Origin: Pomphorhynchus laevis
Lineage: Eukaryota > Acanthocephala > Palaeacanthocephala > Echinorhynchida > Pomphorhynchidae
Length of the DNA: 64,000 nt
Direction: 5' to 3'
Assembly (NCBI GenBank): GCA_012934845.2
Contig: WNNJ02003019.1
Coordinates: forward strand, 61,259 to 125,258
Part shown: piece by piece, positions 11,105 through 21,304 of the stretch
How positions within the stretch are numbered: position 1 is the first letter of the stretch
How the letters are laid out: each line of letters begins with the position of its first letter
The notes under the pieces: generated by a model
What the model was told of the DNA's origin: nothing
Database searches by the model: none
What the model saw: the letters and a program-made list of their open reading frames with translations, nothing else
Translations under genes and position numbers: made by a program

Positions 11105-12590
11105 ATATGTGACACTTGAATACACGCCCTCTGATCTCCAGACCAAACATAGTCATCGAGCCATCTCGTATGTTTTCGATTCCTTGAGCTCCTTCTCCAT
11201 TTAGCTCCTATTTAAATTTCTTTATTAGTTGCTGCTTCTTCGTTGCATATCCGTATCCTGCATACATGTTGCGGCGTTCCATCCACCTCTACCACGTCTG
11301 GCCTATTGCTGATAACGGCTACTGTCCGTACTGGCCATGACGTTGTACACTTGGCCTGAGGCGACTTCACAAATATATTTTTGCCCACTGAATTTTGATG
11401 AGTAGGGATTTCGTTTTGTATGGCGTGTCTGTTGTCATACGGCGTCTGTAGCTATACAATATGTTTGCTTGTGATGCCTTGTCTTCAGCTAGTCTTGGAG
11501 CTAAGTTATACTAGTATACAACTTCATCTACCGTAGTCCGACATCTTTCCGATATCCGTTTGATCGTCCTGTAGACCCTTTCGACTATTCAGTTTCCTTA
11601 AGGTGTGTTTGTGCAGCGATAAACGATGTTCATTCTCCATCTTTTGAAGAAGCCTTTGAATGATTCTGAGTGAAACGTTCTTTCGTTGTCCATTAGCAAC
11701 TCTTCGGGGAATCCACGTTCGAAACACATCGACTTGAGTTCTCCAACCACATTATGCGCTTATTCCGACCTTAATTGTTTCCATATAGCAAACTTGCTGG
11801 GTCCGCAGTTTATAATAGACAGAAATGTCAAATCATTGGAGTGTGTTATATCGCACGGTATTCTCATCCACGTGGTATCAACGCTCAACCTACCTTCCTC
11901 CCATATGACCAAATGAGGGTCAATTGAGCGACATGACAAGCATTTGAAACCACTATATCCCCCTGCTCTTTTGTGAATTGTAAATCATGATTGCATTCTT
12001 TTGTCAAGGCCAAAGTACTGTCAACACCTACGTGGTGTTGATAATAATGGTTTAATAGTATCATCATATGCTTATCATTTGTACATTTAGCCACTGCTGC
12101 GGCGTATTCCTTGACCATATCTTCCTTGATCATTTGCAACCATCGAGTTAGTACGCTGGTCAGGACATCGCCTCTGTTAGTCTGTTCAGTAACATATTCT
12201 AAGTCTACATTTATTCGAAGCTCGGCCACTAAGTCAGCAACTATATGTAGACGTCTTTTCATTAAGTATAGCTGAGTCCCAAGACTCATGTTGATGCCCT
12301 TCTTCAGCGCAGAATTTAGCCATGTGACGAATGTAGCCGAGTCACTTTTGATGATGTTCTGCTTAGCTCCCCACGCTATCACAATGCTGATTCCTTTTAT
12401 GGCTGCTTCTAGTTCTGCGACATTAATATGATGCGCATCAGCCTTTTTGCTCCACCACGATGTGTCATCTACTGCAACCTGGCCGATTTCCACTTGTACA
12501 CCTATTGCGATAAAGCTTGCGTCACACCAAACAAAAGCAAATTGTTCGTTATGACTTATGTCCTATCTTCCTTTAACAGGATCGCTCTCG
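11105..12590 (-). mobile_element. Ty3/gypsy-type LTR retrotransposon fossil (RNase H and integrase parts)
   Basis: On the minus strand a pol region can be recognised: an RNase H part (HHINVAELEAAIKGISIV, TDSATF-like block, TNRGDVLTS), then the HH-CC integrase zinc-binding part, an integrase core region and a terminal segment of the VEVDG type common at the end of gypsy-type pol. The element is old and broken in several places; no LTRs or gag were found beside it. Family assignment rests on motif style and is moderately sure; BEL/Pao is the alternative. Confidence 0.65.
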
Positions 12591-12601
12591 CCTACTATAT
12601 T

Positions 12602-12940
12602 CCCTCAATTATAAGATACCATCCTATATTTGAATATAAGGCACTACCTTCTTATATTCGAATATTAGGTAGTGTCTTATAATCAAGGGAATTTAAAAAT
12701 TTTCATTTTTTATCCCTAATGTCTAAAAAACTTGTATAGAAGGAAAATTTATACACTTAGATTCAAATTGGAGGTAATTCGAGACTACGAGTCACGAAAT
12801 ATTGACGATAATAAACGAATCAAAACTGAGATTGTCGAAAAATGCGGAATATCCTATAAAGTGTTACAAAGTCGGTTCGAGAAAAAGGAAGAATACAATG
12901 CAATTTTGTTTAACTCGAACAAATATATTGTTTCGACCAG
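12602..12940 (+). mobile_element. pogo/Tigger-type transposon head (fragment)
   Basis: A 39-bp imperfect palindrome (12602-12640 against 12651-12689, both beginning CCCT.GATTATAAGA in their own orientation) looks like a duplicated terminal inverted repeat. It is followed at 12732-12950 by an open frame containing YTLRFKLEVIRDYES and IVEKCGISYKVLQSRFEKK, which resembles the N-terminal CENP-B-like helix-turn-helix of pogo/Tigger transposases. There is no ATG at the frame start, and the catalytic domain is missing: the frame runs into a hairpin and an L2-like LINE. Confidence 0.55.
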
Positions 12941-12943
12941 AAA

Positions 12944-12993
12944 AGTTGGTTGTGGGGGGCAGGTCTATACCCTGCCACCCCCACAACCAACTT
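12944..12993. repeat. GC-rich hairpin at element junction
   Basis: AAGTTGGTTGTGGGGGGCAGG (positions 12943-12963) is followed after a short spacer by its near-complement ending near 12993. It lies exactly between the pogo fragment and the L2-like relic and is much richer in GC than its surroundings. Confidence 0.8.
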
Positions 12994-13079
12994 CTGCGTT
13001 AATTCTTTCAGAACTTATCATCGTTATCTCATACTATCTTCAGCACTTGACTTCTCCGTTTATTGTAACTAATTCTTTC

Positions 13080-14690
13080 ATCTTCGTCGTTCGTATACGC
13101 AACTTCTGCGTTCTAAGACAAAATTTTTGGTGAAACAAAGTGACTTCCACTGATGACTCTTGAACTAAATGGAAAACTCTAAATTATCTACTTTCTCTCG
13201 TTCTTCTGTCATCTTCACTCTTGATCCTTCTCAATTCTCCGATTACCTAATTTCAAAAACAATTTCTCTTATCGTCGATAATTGTCCTTCCATAAACTTC
13301 TTGTATCCCGTATATTCGTATCCCTGAGTACTTTTACGTACTTACCTACTTATTTCGTCAACCTGAAAGTCCTCTCCTGCCGATCCCATCCCTATTCGAA
13401 TTCTCAAATTGTTGTCCACTGACTTCGCACTTTTCCTTACCAGACTCTAATTCGTCGATCCGGAATGGAAGATTTCCTGATCTTTGAAAAGCGGACAGTG
13501 TTCATCCCCTACTTAAAAAGGTCTCTCTTGACCTCTCTTTTCCTTCATCTTATCGCCCAATATCAATTCTATCAACCTTATCTAAAACTCTTAAATACCT
13601 TGTATTAGATCAGATCAACAGGTATCTCTCTTCATCGCCGCTCTAACCTTCTTTTCAATCTGCTTTCCGATACAATCATTCCACCTAACTAGCATGTCAT
13701 AAAGTATTTTCTGATCTGTTTTCCTCTCGTGACAAAGAACTTTGTAGTAGAGTAATATCGCTCGATCTTTCATCTGCATTCGACATTGTCGATCACAAAA
13801 TCCTTCTTTCTCGTCTTCGCTATCAATATGGCTTCCCTTCGTCTACCTTACTTTGGTTCTCTTCGTATCTCTTCGATCAATCATTTTTCTTCCATTCTAA
13901 TTCAATGTTTCCTTCTATCTTCTATATCTTGTGATGTACTTCAAGGTTCAGTACTTAGCCCTATTCTCTTCACGCTTGGAGATTTATCTTTTATAACTAC
14001 TAAATTTTGCTTTAAAGTGATGTTTACGCTGATGATATGTGTCTCTATTCTCACACGTCAGAACATCTAATTTTTTTGCACATGCCTCTCAATCCTACCA
14101 AATCTAATGTGTAGTGGATTTTACCCTCCGTTTCTGTATCTCCTCCTTCTCTGTACATTCATACCACAATTATTTCTGCGGTAGATAAACTAGTATTTCT
14201 AGGTATTCACTTCGACAATAACATCTTCATTCGTGATAAAACTGGGTCTTCAAATATTCTTCTCCGTAATATTTGTCTCGTCATAAATTCTCATGATTTT
14301 AGTTCATGTAAATATCTTATATCCTCCCTTCTTTTCCCACGTATTGATTACTGTCTTAGCCTTCACGTCTTCTATTTTAACTCATCGCTTAAACATCTGC
14401 GCCTCATTAACACTGCTGTGTGCATCCTCTTTCGACTTCATAAATACGATCATATCTTCTCCAATTTATCAAAACTTGGATGGCTAAGTATTGAAACCCG
14501 CGTTCGTTTTTGTCTGCTTTGTCTAACCAACTCTAGGAATTCCCTACCTGATCACCTGTGATATTCATTCTCACTCCTTTTTTCAAGAAACAACTATGTT
14601 CAATGCTTTTAAGCGAGTAACTATTGCTTTAAATCTGTTTCGCTTTTGTGGGCTTGTAGGCACACCGTATGTGTGCATTTGCCACATAAA
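13080..14690 (+). mobile_element. L2/CR1-type LINE relic, copy a
   Basis: Translated + frames show LDLSSAFDIVDHKILLSRL near 13762-13820, VLQGSVLSPILF near 13938-13975 and VYADDMCLYSH near 14020-14055, the reverse transcriptase motifs A, B and C of the L2/CR1 group. Upstream, a block like SYRPIS-I-STLSKTLKYL near 13550 fits the fingers region. Many stops and frameshifts make it a relic. The 3' part has the phrase 'gtgcatttgccacataaaaa' near 14672-14691. Two more L2-type copies lie at 32.8-36.7 and 47.8-49.0 kb. Confidence 0.75.
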
Positions 14691-14718
14691 AAAACTTTCT
14701 TCTTTTATTATAATATAA

Positions 14719-14930
14719 ACTTTGCCCTTTTGGAGTAGAGACTTATGGATCACTGGGCTCTTCCGCTTTGGCTCTTGTTAAGGAGATAGGAAAAAGATTG
14801 AAGCACGTTACCGGAGATTCACATGCTACTTCATACCTCCTCCGAAACTTTAGCATCGCCATCCAATGTGGAAATGCTGTCAGCATTCTGACGACGGATC
14901 CAAAGGGCAAGAACATGGTAGGCTGGTGGT
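14719..14930 (+). mobile_element. C-terminal fragment of another LINE ORF2
   Basis: The + frame reads GSSALALVKEIGKRLKHVTG and then ATSYLLRNFSIAIQCGNAVS. This block (ALxLxxEIGKR...TGD...SYL.Q.ISIAIQRGNA) is a conserved C-terminus of several invertebrate LINE proteins. Only about 70 residues survive and the frame then closes, so the family cannot be fixed. Confidence 0.5.
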
Positions 14931-16320
14931 AGCAGCTAGTCGTGCTAAAAGAATGACATTTCTCTACGAAGAAGACAAACGTTCTCCTATATTTATCTTT
15001 TTTATTTTAAATTTATTTGTAATTTAAAATATAAATTTATCGTGCTTCCAAAAATACATATATAAACTTCTTAAATAAAGAGTTCCATTTTTCACTTATA
15101 TTAAGAATTTCGAAACATATTTTGTTTAGAATCTAAATATTTTTATTTTAACATTATTACTTTTGTGGTAAGATTTATTTATAGCCCATTCAGGAAAACA
15201 ATACTTCTTTAACTAACTATAGCAATATAATTCCTACTTCTCAAAGATATTTGATATTAGTGCTATTTTTAGCTATAAAAGAGGGACATTGTGATGCAAT
15301 TAACCATTTTCTAGAAATATATGAATTCAAAGAGGTATCTTTAAGTAATACTCCCATTTAACTTTGCTTTTTCAAAAAAAAACTAAAGTTTGGCTTCAAA
15401 ATAACTCAAGTTTAATTTAAATGCCTTTGGTTTCAAAAAATCAAAGGCATTGCTTCGTCGGATATCTTCTTCTCAGTTAACCAAATGAGATGTGACGTTT
15501 AGCTAAGCTTTGGTCGCGAAAATCCATCTTTCCTGATATTGCTAAGCTAAAGAGTATTGAAAATATGATGCACCTCCTATATTCCTATCTTTATTATTTC
15601 TGATCATGTTACTTCTATTATTAGTCAAATTCCGAGGTAATGTCTCAAATTTTGATAGCACAATGAGGCCTTATAATTGACGTCTTGCCTTTGAAATTAA
15701 AGTGTCTTAAAGCGATTTCATCTGGTATAAGCAAAGTTCTCACTACTGTATTATTAGCCATAAAATAGTTAAATTTTGTTGCACATTGCTCATTTATGAC
15801 TGAACAGGAATCAAATACTAGTGACCAAATCTTAAAAGTATCCTGAGAACTAAGGAACGATACAAAATTCAGAAAAAATCAGAATATTTATATTAATAAA
15901 AAGCTTTAAATGGGCGACGAGCATTTAATTTCTATTATTGCATATTTACTATTTGACTTGTATATTCTTTGATTTATAAAAACAATATTTCATTTCAAAA
16001 ACTACAAAACAAAATATTTATAATTATAGCTTTATCAACCAAAGATGGTTAGAAAATCTATATATTAATAAATACATTAATGTATTAGGGCACAACGCTG
16101 TCTGATTGCTAACGGCTTATTCTGTTGAAATTAATTTGTCAATTATAATTGCTTACACTAATTTTACGCAACTAATTTTACTTAATTGGCTTTACGAAAG
16201 GATTGCAAATGATTAGTCATAAAAATCATATCAGTTAACTAAGCTTATGTATTTTATACCATATATAATTAAAAATTAAGATAAATAATTATATAAGATA
16301 TTATACAATTTATATAACGA
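14931..16320. other. AT-rich spacer with a faint Penelope-like trace
   Basis: No gene is supported. The stretch 15050-15150 resembles 62525-62600 (shared 'tatataaacttcttaaa' and 'ttccattt'), where a Penelope-like relic is recognisable, so it may be a small degraded fragment of one. Confidence 0.35.
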
Positions 16321-16517
16321 TAAAATGTATTATTAAGATTTAAAATAAAAATCAATTATAATGGAATGACTAATAAATAATATACGATTAATTCGAATAA
16401 GAAATAGAGATCATCAGGAGGAATTGCTATGTTATCAGATTTCGGTCCCTATTCCTTTATCCCGCGTAAGAGTGAGATCAAATAAATGCCAATGACGAAT
16501 TTCCTTAGATGAAATTT
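16320..16517 (+). repeat. Dispersed repeat R, left half (split by LINE copy 2)
   Basis: Matches the 9480-9800 copy up to GATGAAATTT at 16508-16517. The match resumes at 20382-20391 with the same ten bases and then carries on as repeat R to about 20520. The intervening 3.86 kb is family A LINE copy 2. Confidence 0.75.
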
Positions 16518-16599
16518 ATAATAATAAGACTTTATTAATAAAAATACATAAATGGAAGTGTCGTTTTACAAGAAGTCCGTTAAAAAAATAAACAGTCAG

Positions 16600-19104
16600 T
16601 CAACAGAAAAAATAGGTCAACAATTTCTTTGTCTTCTTCCTATTAAGGCCACAAATCAATGGGGATCTGAGCCCCCCCCAACCAATCCAGCACGCCGCTT
16701 TCCGATTGAACCACCCGGGGTCTTTCACCCCCCCCCGAAGAATCCAATCGGTGCGGACGATGTTGGGTAAACGAGAGACGAGGAGCTTAAGAAACCTTAG
16801 CCTTTGCTCTGGGGGACGTCCTCTTGAGAAGAAGACTAATCCCGAGATAGCCCAGGTACCCCAAAGGCGCACCTGGGTTTTCCCATTCAACGACAGATGC
16901 TGGGCCCGTTTCAGAGCCCACCTTGCTTTCTTCAGGATACGTTTGAGTCTATCCAGGTCGGCTTTCGCCGACCAGTTCACCGAAACGGTGAACCCCAGGT
17001 ATTTTACTCGACTTGTGAAGACAGGGAGTGGTTCGGATGCAAATATGGAGGAGAGCGTAGAGAGTGCTAGTCTCTTAAGTTTTTTCTTGGTTGCAGGGGA
17101 GCCATGAAAGACAACCACCTGCGATTTAGCGGAGTTTAGAATAAGGTTGGATCTAGGCAACTGGTCTTTTAATCTTAAAAAGAAGCGGCTGATGTCCGAG
17201 ACTACGTCTTTGCACCTGCGTCCAGTGAACAGGGCTGTGGTGTCATCAGCGTACACCACTAGACGTTGTTCACGTTTAAATATTTTGAATAGTTTAATAG
17301 AGGCAGCAAGGTATAAGATAGGAGAAAGTGGGGAACCTTGAGGCACACCCGTAATAGGGTAGAACTGACGCGCATCAGGGTCGTCATCATAATAAAATCG
17401 CTTGGTGTACAGCAGTATCTCCACCCTGTTAACAATTCTCGCAGGCAACCCGAGAGACCTGAGAGAAGAGATAACAAAGGGAATTGAGATGCGGTCAAAT
17501 GCAGCGGAAAAATCAAGGAAAACTGCCACAGCTAGCTGATGACTGTTCTCCTGACAAAACCGATGCACTTCACCAACTACTGAATGGACCGAGCGACCTT
17601 TGACAAACCCATGGAAATCAGGTGGGATTAAATTTCGCCTAATCAGATGATCGCGGATTCTACGCGCAAGCGCTTTTTCGTAGATCGATACGAGGGAATT
17701 TTGAATCGAAATGGGCCGCAGGTCTTTAGGACAAGAGACCGGAAACGTTTTTGGAATAAAAATTCGCTTGCTAATGTTGATGCCGGCCACATCAGATGGG
17801 GTGGCTAATAGCATTGTGATGGCCACCTCCCTTCTTTGATCGGTTGTCAAAAGCTGACAGACACGAGAAGAGAGTGGAGCGACGGTTTTGGAGGTGCTTA
17901 GAAGAGGCCCCCAGGCGTTGAGAATATCTGTGACAGATGTCTCTACTCCTGAAGACCCCCCAGGCGGGATTGGTTGCGGAGATTGAGTGGCTCCATAGTT
18001 GTGTAAGGCAAGTGACTCTTCTAAAACTTTATCAAGGCCAATTCTACCGATCCAACACAAGGCCCTATCCCTCCAACAAGCAAACTTATCCTTCTTGAAA
18101 ATCTTCCAAAAGGAAGACTGAGAAGGGTTAAGACGAGCAATGCTCGCCCTATCCCTACTCAGCTGGAACCAATATCTGGTGCGCCAGTATTCATTCGAGA
18201 GAGTTTGTCTGGCGGAAGAAGAGAGATTAGGGAGGTTCAGTAGTTTTGCTAGAACCTTGAGTTTCGTCGGAGTGGGATTGAAAATGCGACCTTTATAGGT
18301 TGTCGAAAGCAATGCGGTAGCTTGCGAAGAGAGGTAGGAATTAAATTCGGTTAAATTCTCATTACCAATTCGGGGGAAGCGTTGGATAGCAGCTTGGAAG
18401 AAAGCCACTCTGATCGGGTCAAAGTGGAATCTTCTCCGAAGCAGCGTATCCTCCTCTATCCGCCAGCGAATTAGATCATGAGATGTGGACAGATGCTGTC
18501 GCGACTGCTCCGTGCAGAAGGGTTTTAACAACCATCTCTCGTTGAGCAGTAATAAGTCGAGGAGTGAATTCGTTGATGTGCAATGAAAGGTAGGGGACGG
18601 TGGTTTGTGAATAAGATAACCGTTCCTGGCTCTGCGGAGAGCAGCATTAATCCAACGACCAGTTCTGTCGTTGAAGTCACCTAGTACAATGTCATAGCCG
18701 CTATCGATAATACCATCCAGAAGGTCACGGTTCTTGTGAATCTCTCCTGGACGAATGTAGACGTTGGCTAGACTGAGGCGTTTACCGTTCTTAACGAGTG
18801 AAACTACTAGACAAGACAGGGCAGGACAAGAGTAATTTAGCAGGAGGGAGGACCTTAAAGAGCATTTAACTAGGGTCAAGAGTCCTTAAAAGGAATAGGA
18901 GTGAGGTGGGGTTATGTACGGAGTATAGTGGGAACAAATTTGCTTTGGGATAAATCGAGTAATGTCCTGGGGGAGACGGATAGACCGCGTCTCCTGGAGG
19001 ACTATAACATCTGCGTCTCTACCAGATAAAAGTCTAAGGGCAGAAGCACCTCCCGAATTCCACTGAAGAATATTCAGTGAAAAAGGCTCAGGTTTACTCA
19101 CCAT
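16600..19104 (-). pseudogene. Family A ORF2, copy 2 (one stop only)
   Basis: The minus-strand frame from ATG 19104 to the stop at 16600 spans 835 codons. The endonuclease domain begins SLNILQWNSGGASAL and VIVLQETRS, continues ANVYIRPGE and LGDFNDRTGRW (metal-binding/catalytic motifs), and ends TSHDLIRWR. The reverse transcriptase has CPKDLRPISIQNS, FLDFSAAFDRIS, GVPQGSPLSPILY and VVYADDTTALF. The C-terminus has GRPPEQRLRFLKLL and no RNase H. The only break is a TAA at 18888-18886, where sister copies have CAA or similar, so it is very likely a recent loss. The + strand frames across this span are by-products. Confidence 0.92.
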
Positions 19105-19235
19105 TGGGCTAAATTAGTTGGAAGGGGGATGCCAACCTAGACAGAGCTAGGTGCAGGAGGGTTACCCTCACTGCCACTAGCCCCGTCGCGGGTCGTACCC
19201 CCAGGGCAATATCTTCATTTCCCAGAGAAGCCTTC

Positions 19236-20365
19236 TTATCCTTGATCATCTTCCCCACCTTGGGGGTGGGACTGTTCTGGCCGAAGCCCCCTCTTCTTGG
19301 AGTGGGGGGTTTTAAGCTCGTTAGGCATGGGGGCAGCTGTTGTCCCTACAAAAGAGGATAGCAGAGGTCCAATCATTGTTTGAAATTGCGAAAAAATTAC
19401 TCGTTTCTGGTTATCAAGAAGTTGAATGATGTCAGCGTTTGACATCCGGTCGGCTGGTGAACCAGCAGCAGAGGCGTAGTTGATCGGGGTTATAGGCTTA
19501 ACAAACAGTTGTTTATATTCTTTAAATATTCTGCAGCGCCTTGACCAGGCCGGATGTTCCCCTCCACAATTAGCGCAAGAGGGGGAGGCCTGACATCTTT
19601 CCCCTTTTAAAGCATACTGACAATCCCCAGCACCACAAACACCGCATACCAAGGCCTTGCTGCATGTAGAGTACCAGTGGCCCCAGGCATGGCACTTGTT
19701 ACAGTGTGGGAATGTGAGTCGGTCTTCGTCAATTAGAGTGAATCCTAAGTTAAAACCTAGGAAAGGATTCGCTGACGATTTAGAAAGAAGCAGACCGGAA
19801 TCAAGATCTGTATTTGCAAAAGCCACTGGGAGGGTGTCGCCCCCTTACTAGGACTTGCCTCACTGATTGGAGGCCATACAATTTGTTCAGAGTTATCAAA
19901 TCTTCTTATGTTAGAAACAATGGAAAATTAGATATTTTAACTGAGCACTGAAGGGGTTTCAACGTTATGGAACCAGAGTTCAAAAGGTGCTTGTCAAAAT
20001 AATCTTTGTATTCCTTTAATAAAGAGGCATTCGGGAAGGAAACTCTTACAGTATTGTCCAAAATCTTCACTGAATTGAACAGCACCCTGTTTGGATGAAT
20101 TGATACAAACTCGCAAAAAAGTTGAGAAGAGATTGTGTTTCTCTATTGGTTTTTTTGAATTGATAATGCACAGGTTAGCTAATTTTGGAATCGGGGGTAG
20201 CAGCCCCTTATCTGCATTTAATAAACACGAAACATCACTAACCTGGTTAGAATTGTCTCCAGTAGACGAAAGAATTGAACCAGATCGTTCATTACTACCA
20301 TATTTCATTGTAAAATCACCAAAAGTTGTAGAGCTTTGAAGCTCCGATAGCGTTTTAGCATTCAT
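19236..20365 (-). pseudogene. Family A ORF1, copy 2
   Basis: The ATG at 20365 opens a 123-residue N-terminal segment (to 19994); the second half is an open frame at 19826-19236. The region between them is out of frame. The second half carries three zinc knuckles: CNKCHAWGHWYSTC, a Cys-rich middle one (CGVCGAGDC) and CANCGGEHPAWSRRC, followed by a predicted helix (MSNADIIQLLDNQKRVI) and a basic KKRGLRP tail. The knuckles bind nucleic acid in related ORF1 proteins. Confidence 0.8.
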
Positions 20366-20381
20366 TTCTCATAGTGAAATG

Positions 20382-20520
20382 GATGAAATTTGATTATCAA
20401 GTATCTTATTCTAATACAATGTATATTATTTATTATCCATTCATAAAAATATTCCACTTAAGAGTTTAAATTCATCAAATAAAATAAAATTAAAATCTAT
20501 TAAACTTGATTGAATATTCG
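20382..20520 (+). repeat. Dispersed repeat R, right half
   Basis: Continues repeat R after the LINE insertion; it matches 9630-9720 ('cttattct.atacaatgtata', 'ccacttaagagtttaaat'). Confidence 0.7.
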
Positions 20521-20866
20521 CGAAAAAATAATATCGTATCAATAATGCATAGTTTGTATAACCGACCGAGGTTATATTACTAAGAAAACAAAGTTAACTG
20601 GTCAATAGTAGTAACTTGTCAGTAGAAGAAATTAAATTAATTCTCAACTTACAACTAACATAAATTATATTATATATCTAATTTAATTTGGATAAACTTG
20701 ACTTTGTTAACTTGAACTAACTTAACTCGAATTAATTTTTCAAATCGATATATTTAGGAACATTTAAAAAATCCTTAATGGATACTGAATTATTACAATT
20801 CTGGACCCATTTGCAAGTAACCTTGATTATTTAATAATTAGCATTTATACAATAAAATATACTTAC
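20521..20866. other. AT-rich spacer with a second dispersed repeat
   Basis: No gene. The stretch 20535-20640 resembles 63365-63460 (shared 'aatacatagttt'-type start, 'gaggttat.ttac' and 'aacttgtcagta'), indicating a second small dispersed repeat family. Confidence 0.45.
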
Positions 20867-21081
20867 AACGGCGCGTTAAGTCCTATTTGAAGTTGATCTT
20901 GTTTTAAAATTTGCATCAATACCTTGCATATATCATTCTCGAGCTCAGAATGGTTGTATGATGCGTTTAGAATATCATTGTCCAATGTCGTCATCATAGC
21001 CTTTAAAATACTTTGGTCTTGTCAGATTTCATTTATATAGTTATAAAAAAACTCTTCTAGCTGATCACCGAGTCGCATCAT
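20867..21081 (-). pseudogene. Candidate host exon with in-frame TGA
   Basis: From two adjacent ATGs (first at 21081) the minus strand reads MMRLGDQLEEFFYNYINEI, then a TGA at 21024-21022, then QDQSILKAMMTTLDNDILNA and onward to QIGLNAPL, for 71 codons plus two bases. It ends exactly at a strong splice donor, GTAAGTAT, on the minus strand just below 20867. The composition is protein-like, unlike the AT-rich flanks. I do not recognise the protein. It could be a decayed gene, a true exon with a selenocysteine or a sequencing error, or chance. It lies between two LINE copies and beside no other host gene. Confidence 0.4.
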
Positions 21082-21089
21082 TTTCAATA

Positions 21090-21300
21090 AGCCGTTGCTT
21101 TTAAGTTATTTGAAATGTGTAATTTTATGAAAATATCCATTGAAGAATTGTCATAGCAACAAACATTATTTGTGTTAGAATATATAAATATGAAACTAAA
21201 ATATTGAACTAATATTGTACAATTTTTTACATTCGGTTTTAATAACTAAAGATTTTCTTAAAAAAATATATAACTGATAAATACTTTAAAAAGATACATG
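21090..21300. other. Short AT-rich spacer
   Basis: Nothing recognisable between the candidate exon and the 3' end of LINE copy 3. Confidence 0.4.
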
Positions 21301-21304
21301 CAGA

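Larger units (their letters stand above)
16518..20381 (-). mobile_element. Family A LINE, copy 2, full length with target duplication
   Basis: The element is about 3.86 kb on the minus strand, bounded by the direct repeat GATGAAATTT (16508-16517 and 20382-20391). The minus-strand 3' end finishes in a TTATTATTATA-type microsatellite. The untranslated 5' leader before the ORF1 ATG is only about 16 bases, so a few bases may be missing. This is the best preserved family A copy: ORF2 has a single stop. Confidence 0.9.

Noticed and set aside
16706-17107. 133-residue + frame antisense to LINE copy 2
   Set aside because: It lies wholly over the well-supported reverse transcriptase and recurs as a shadow in copies 1 and 3.
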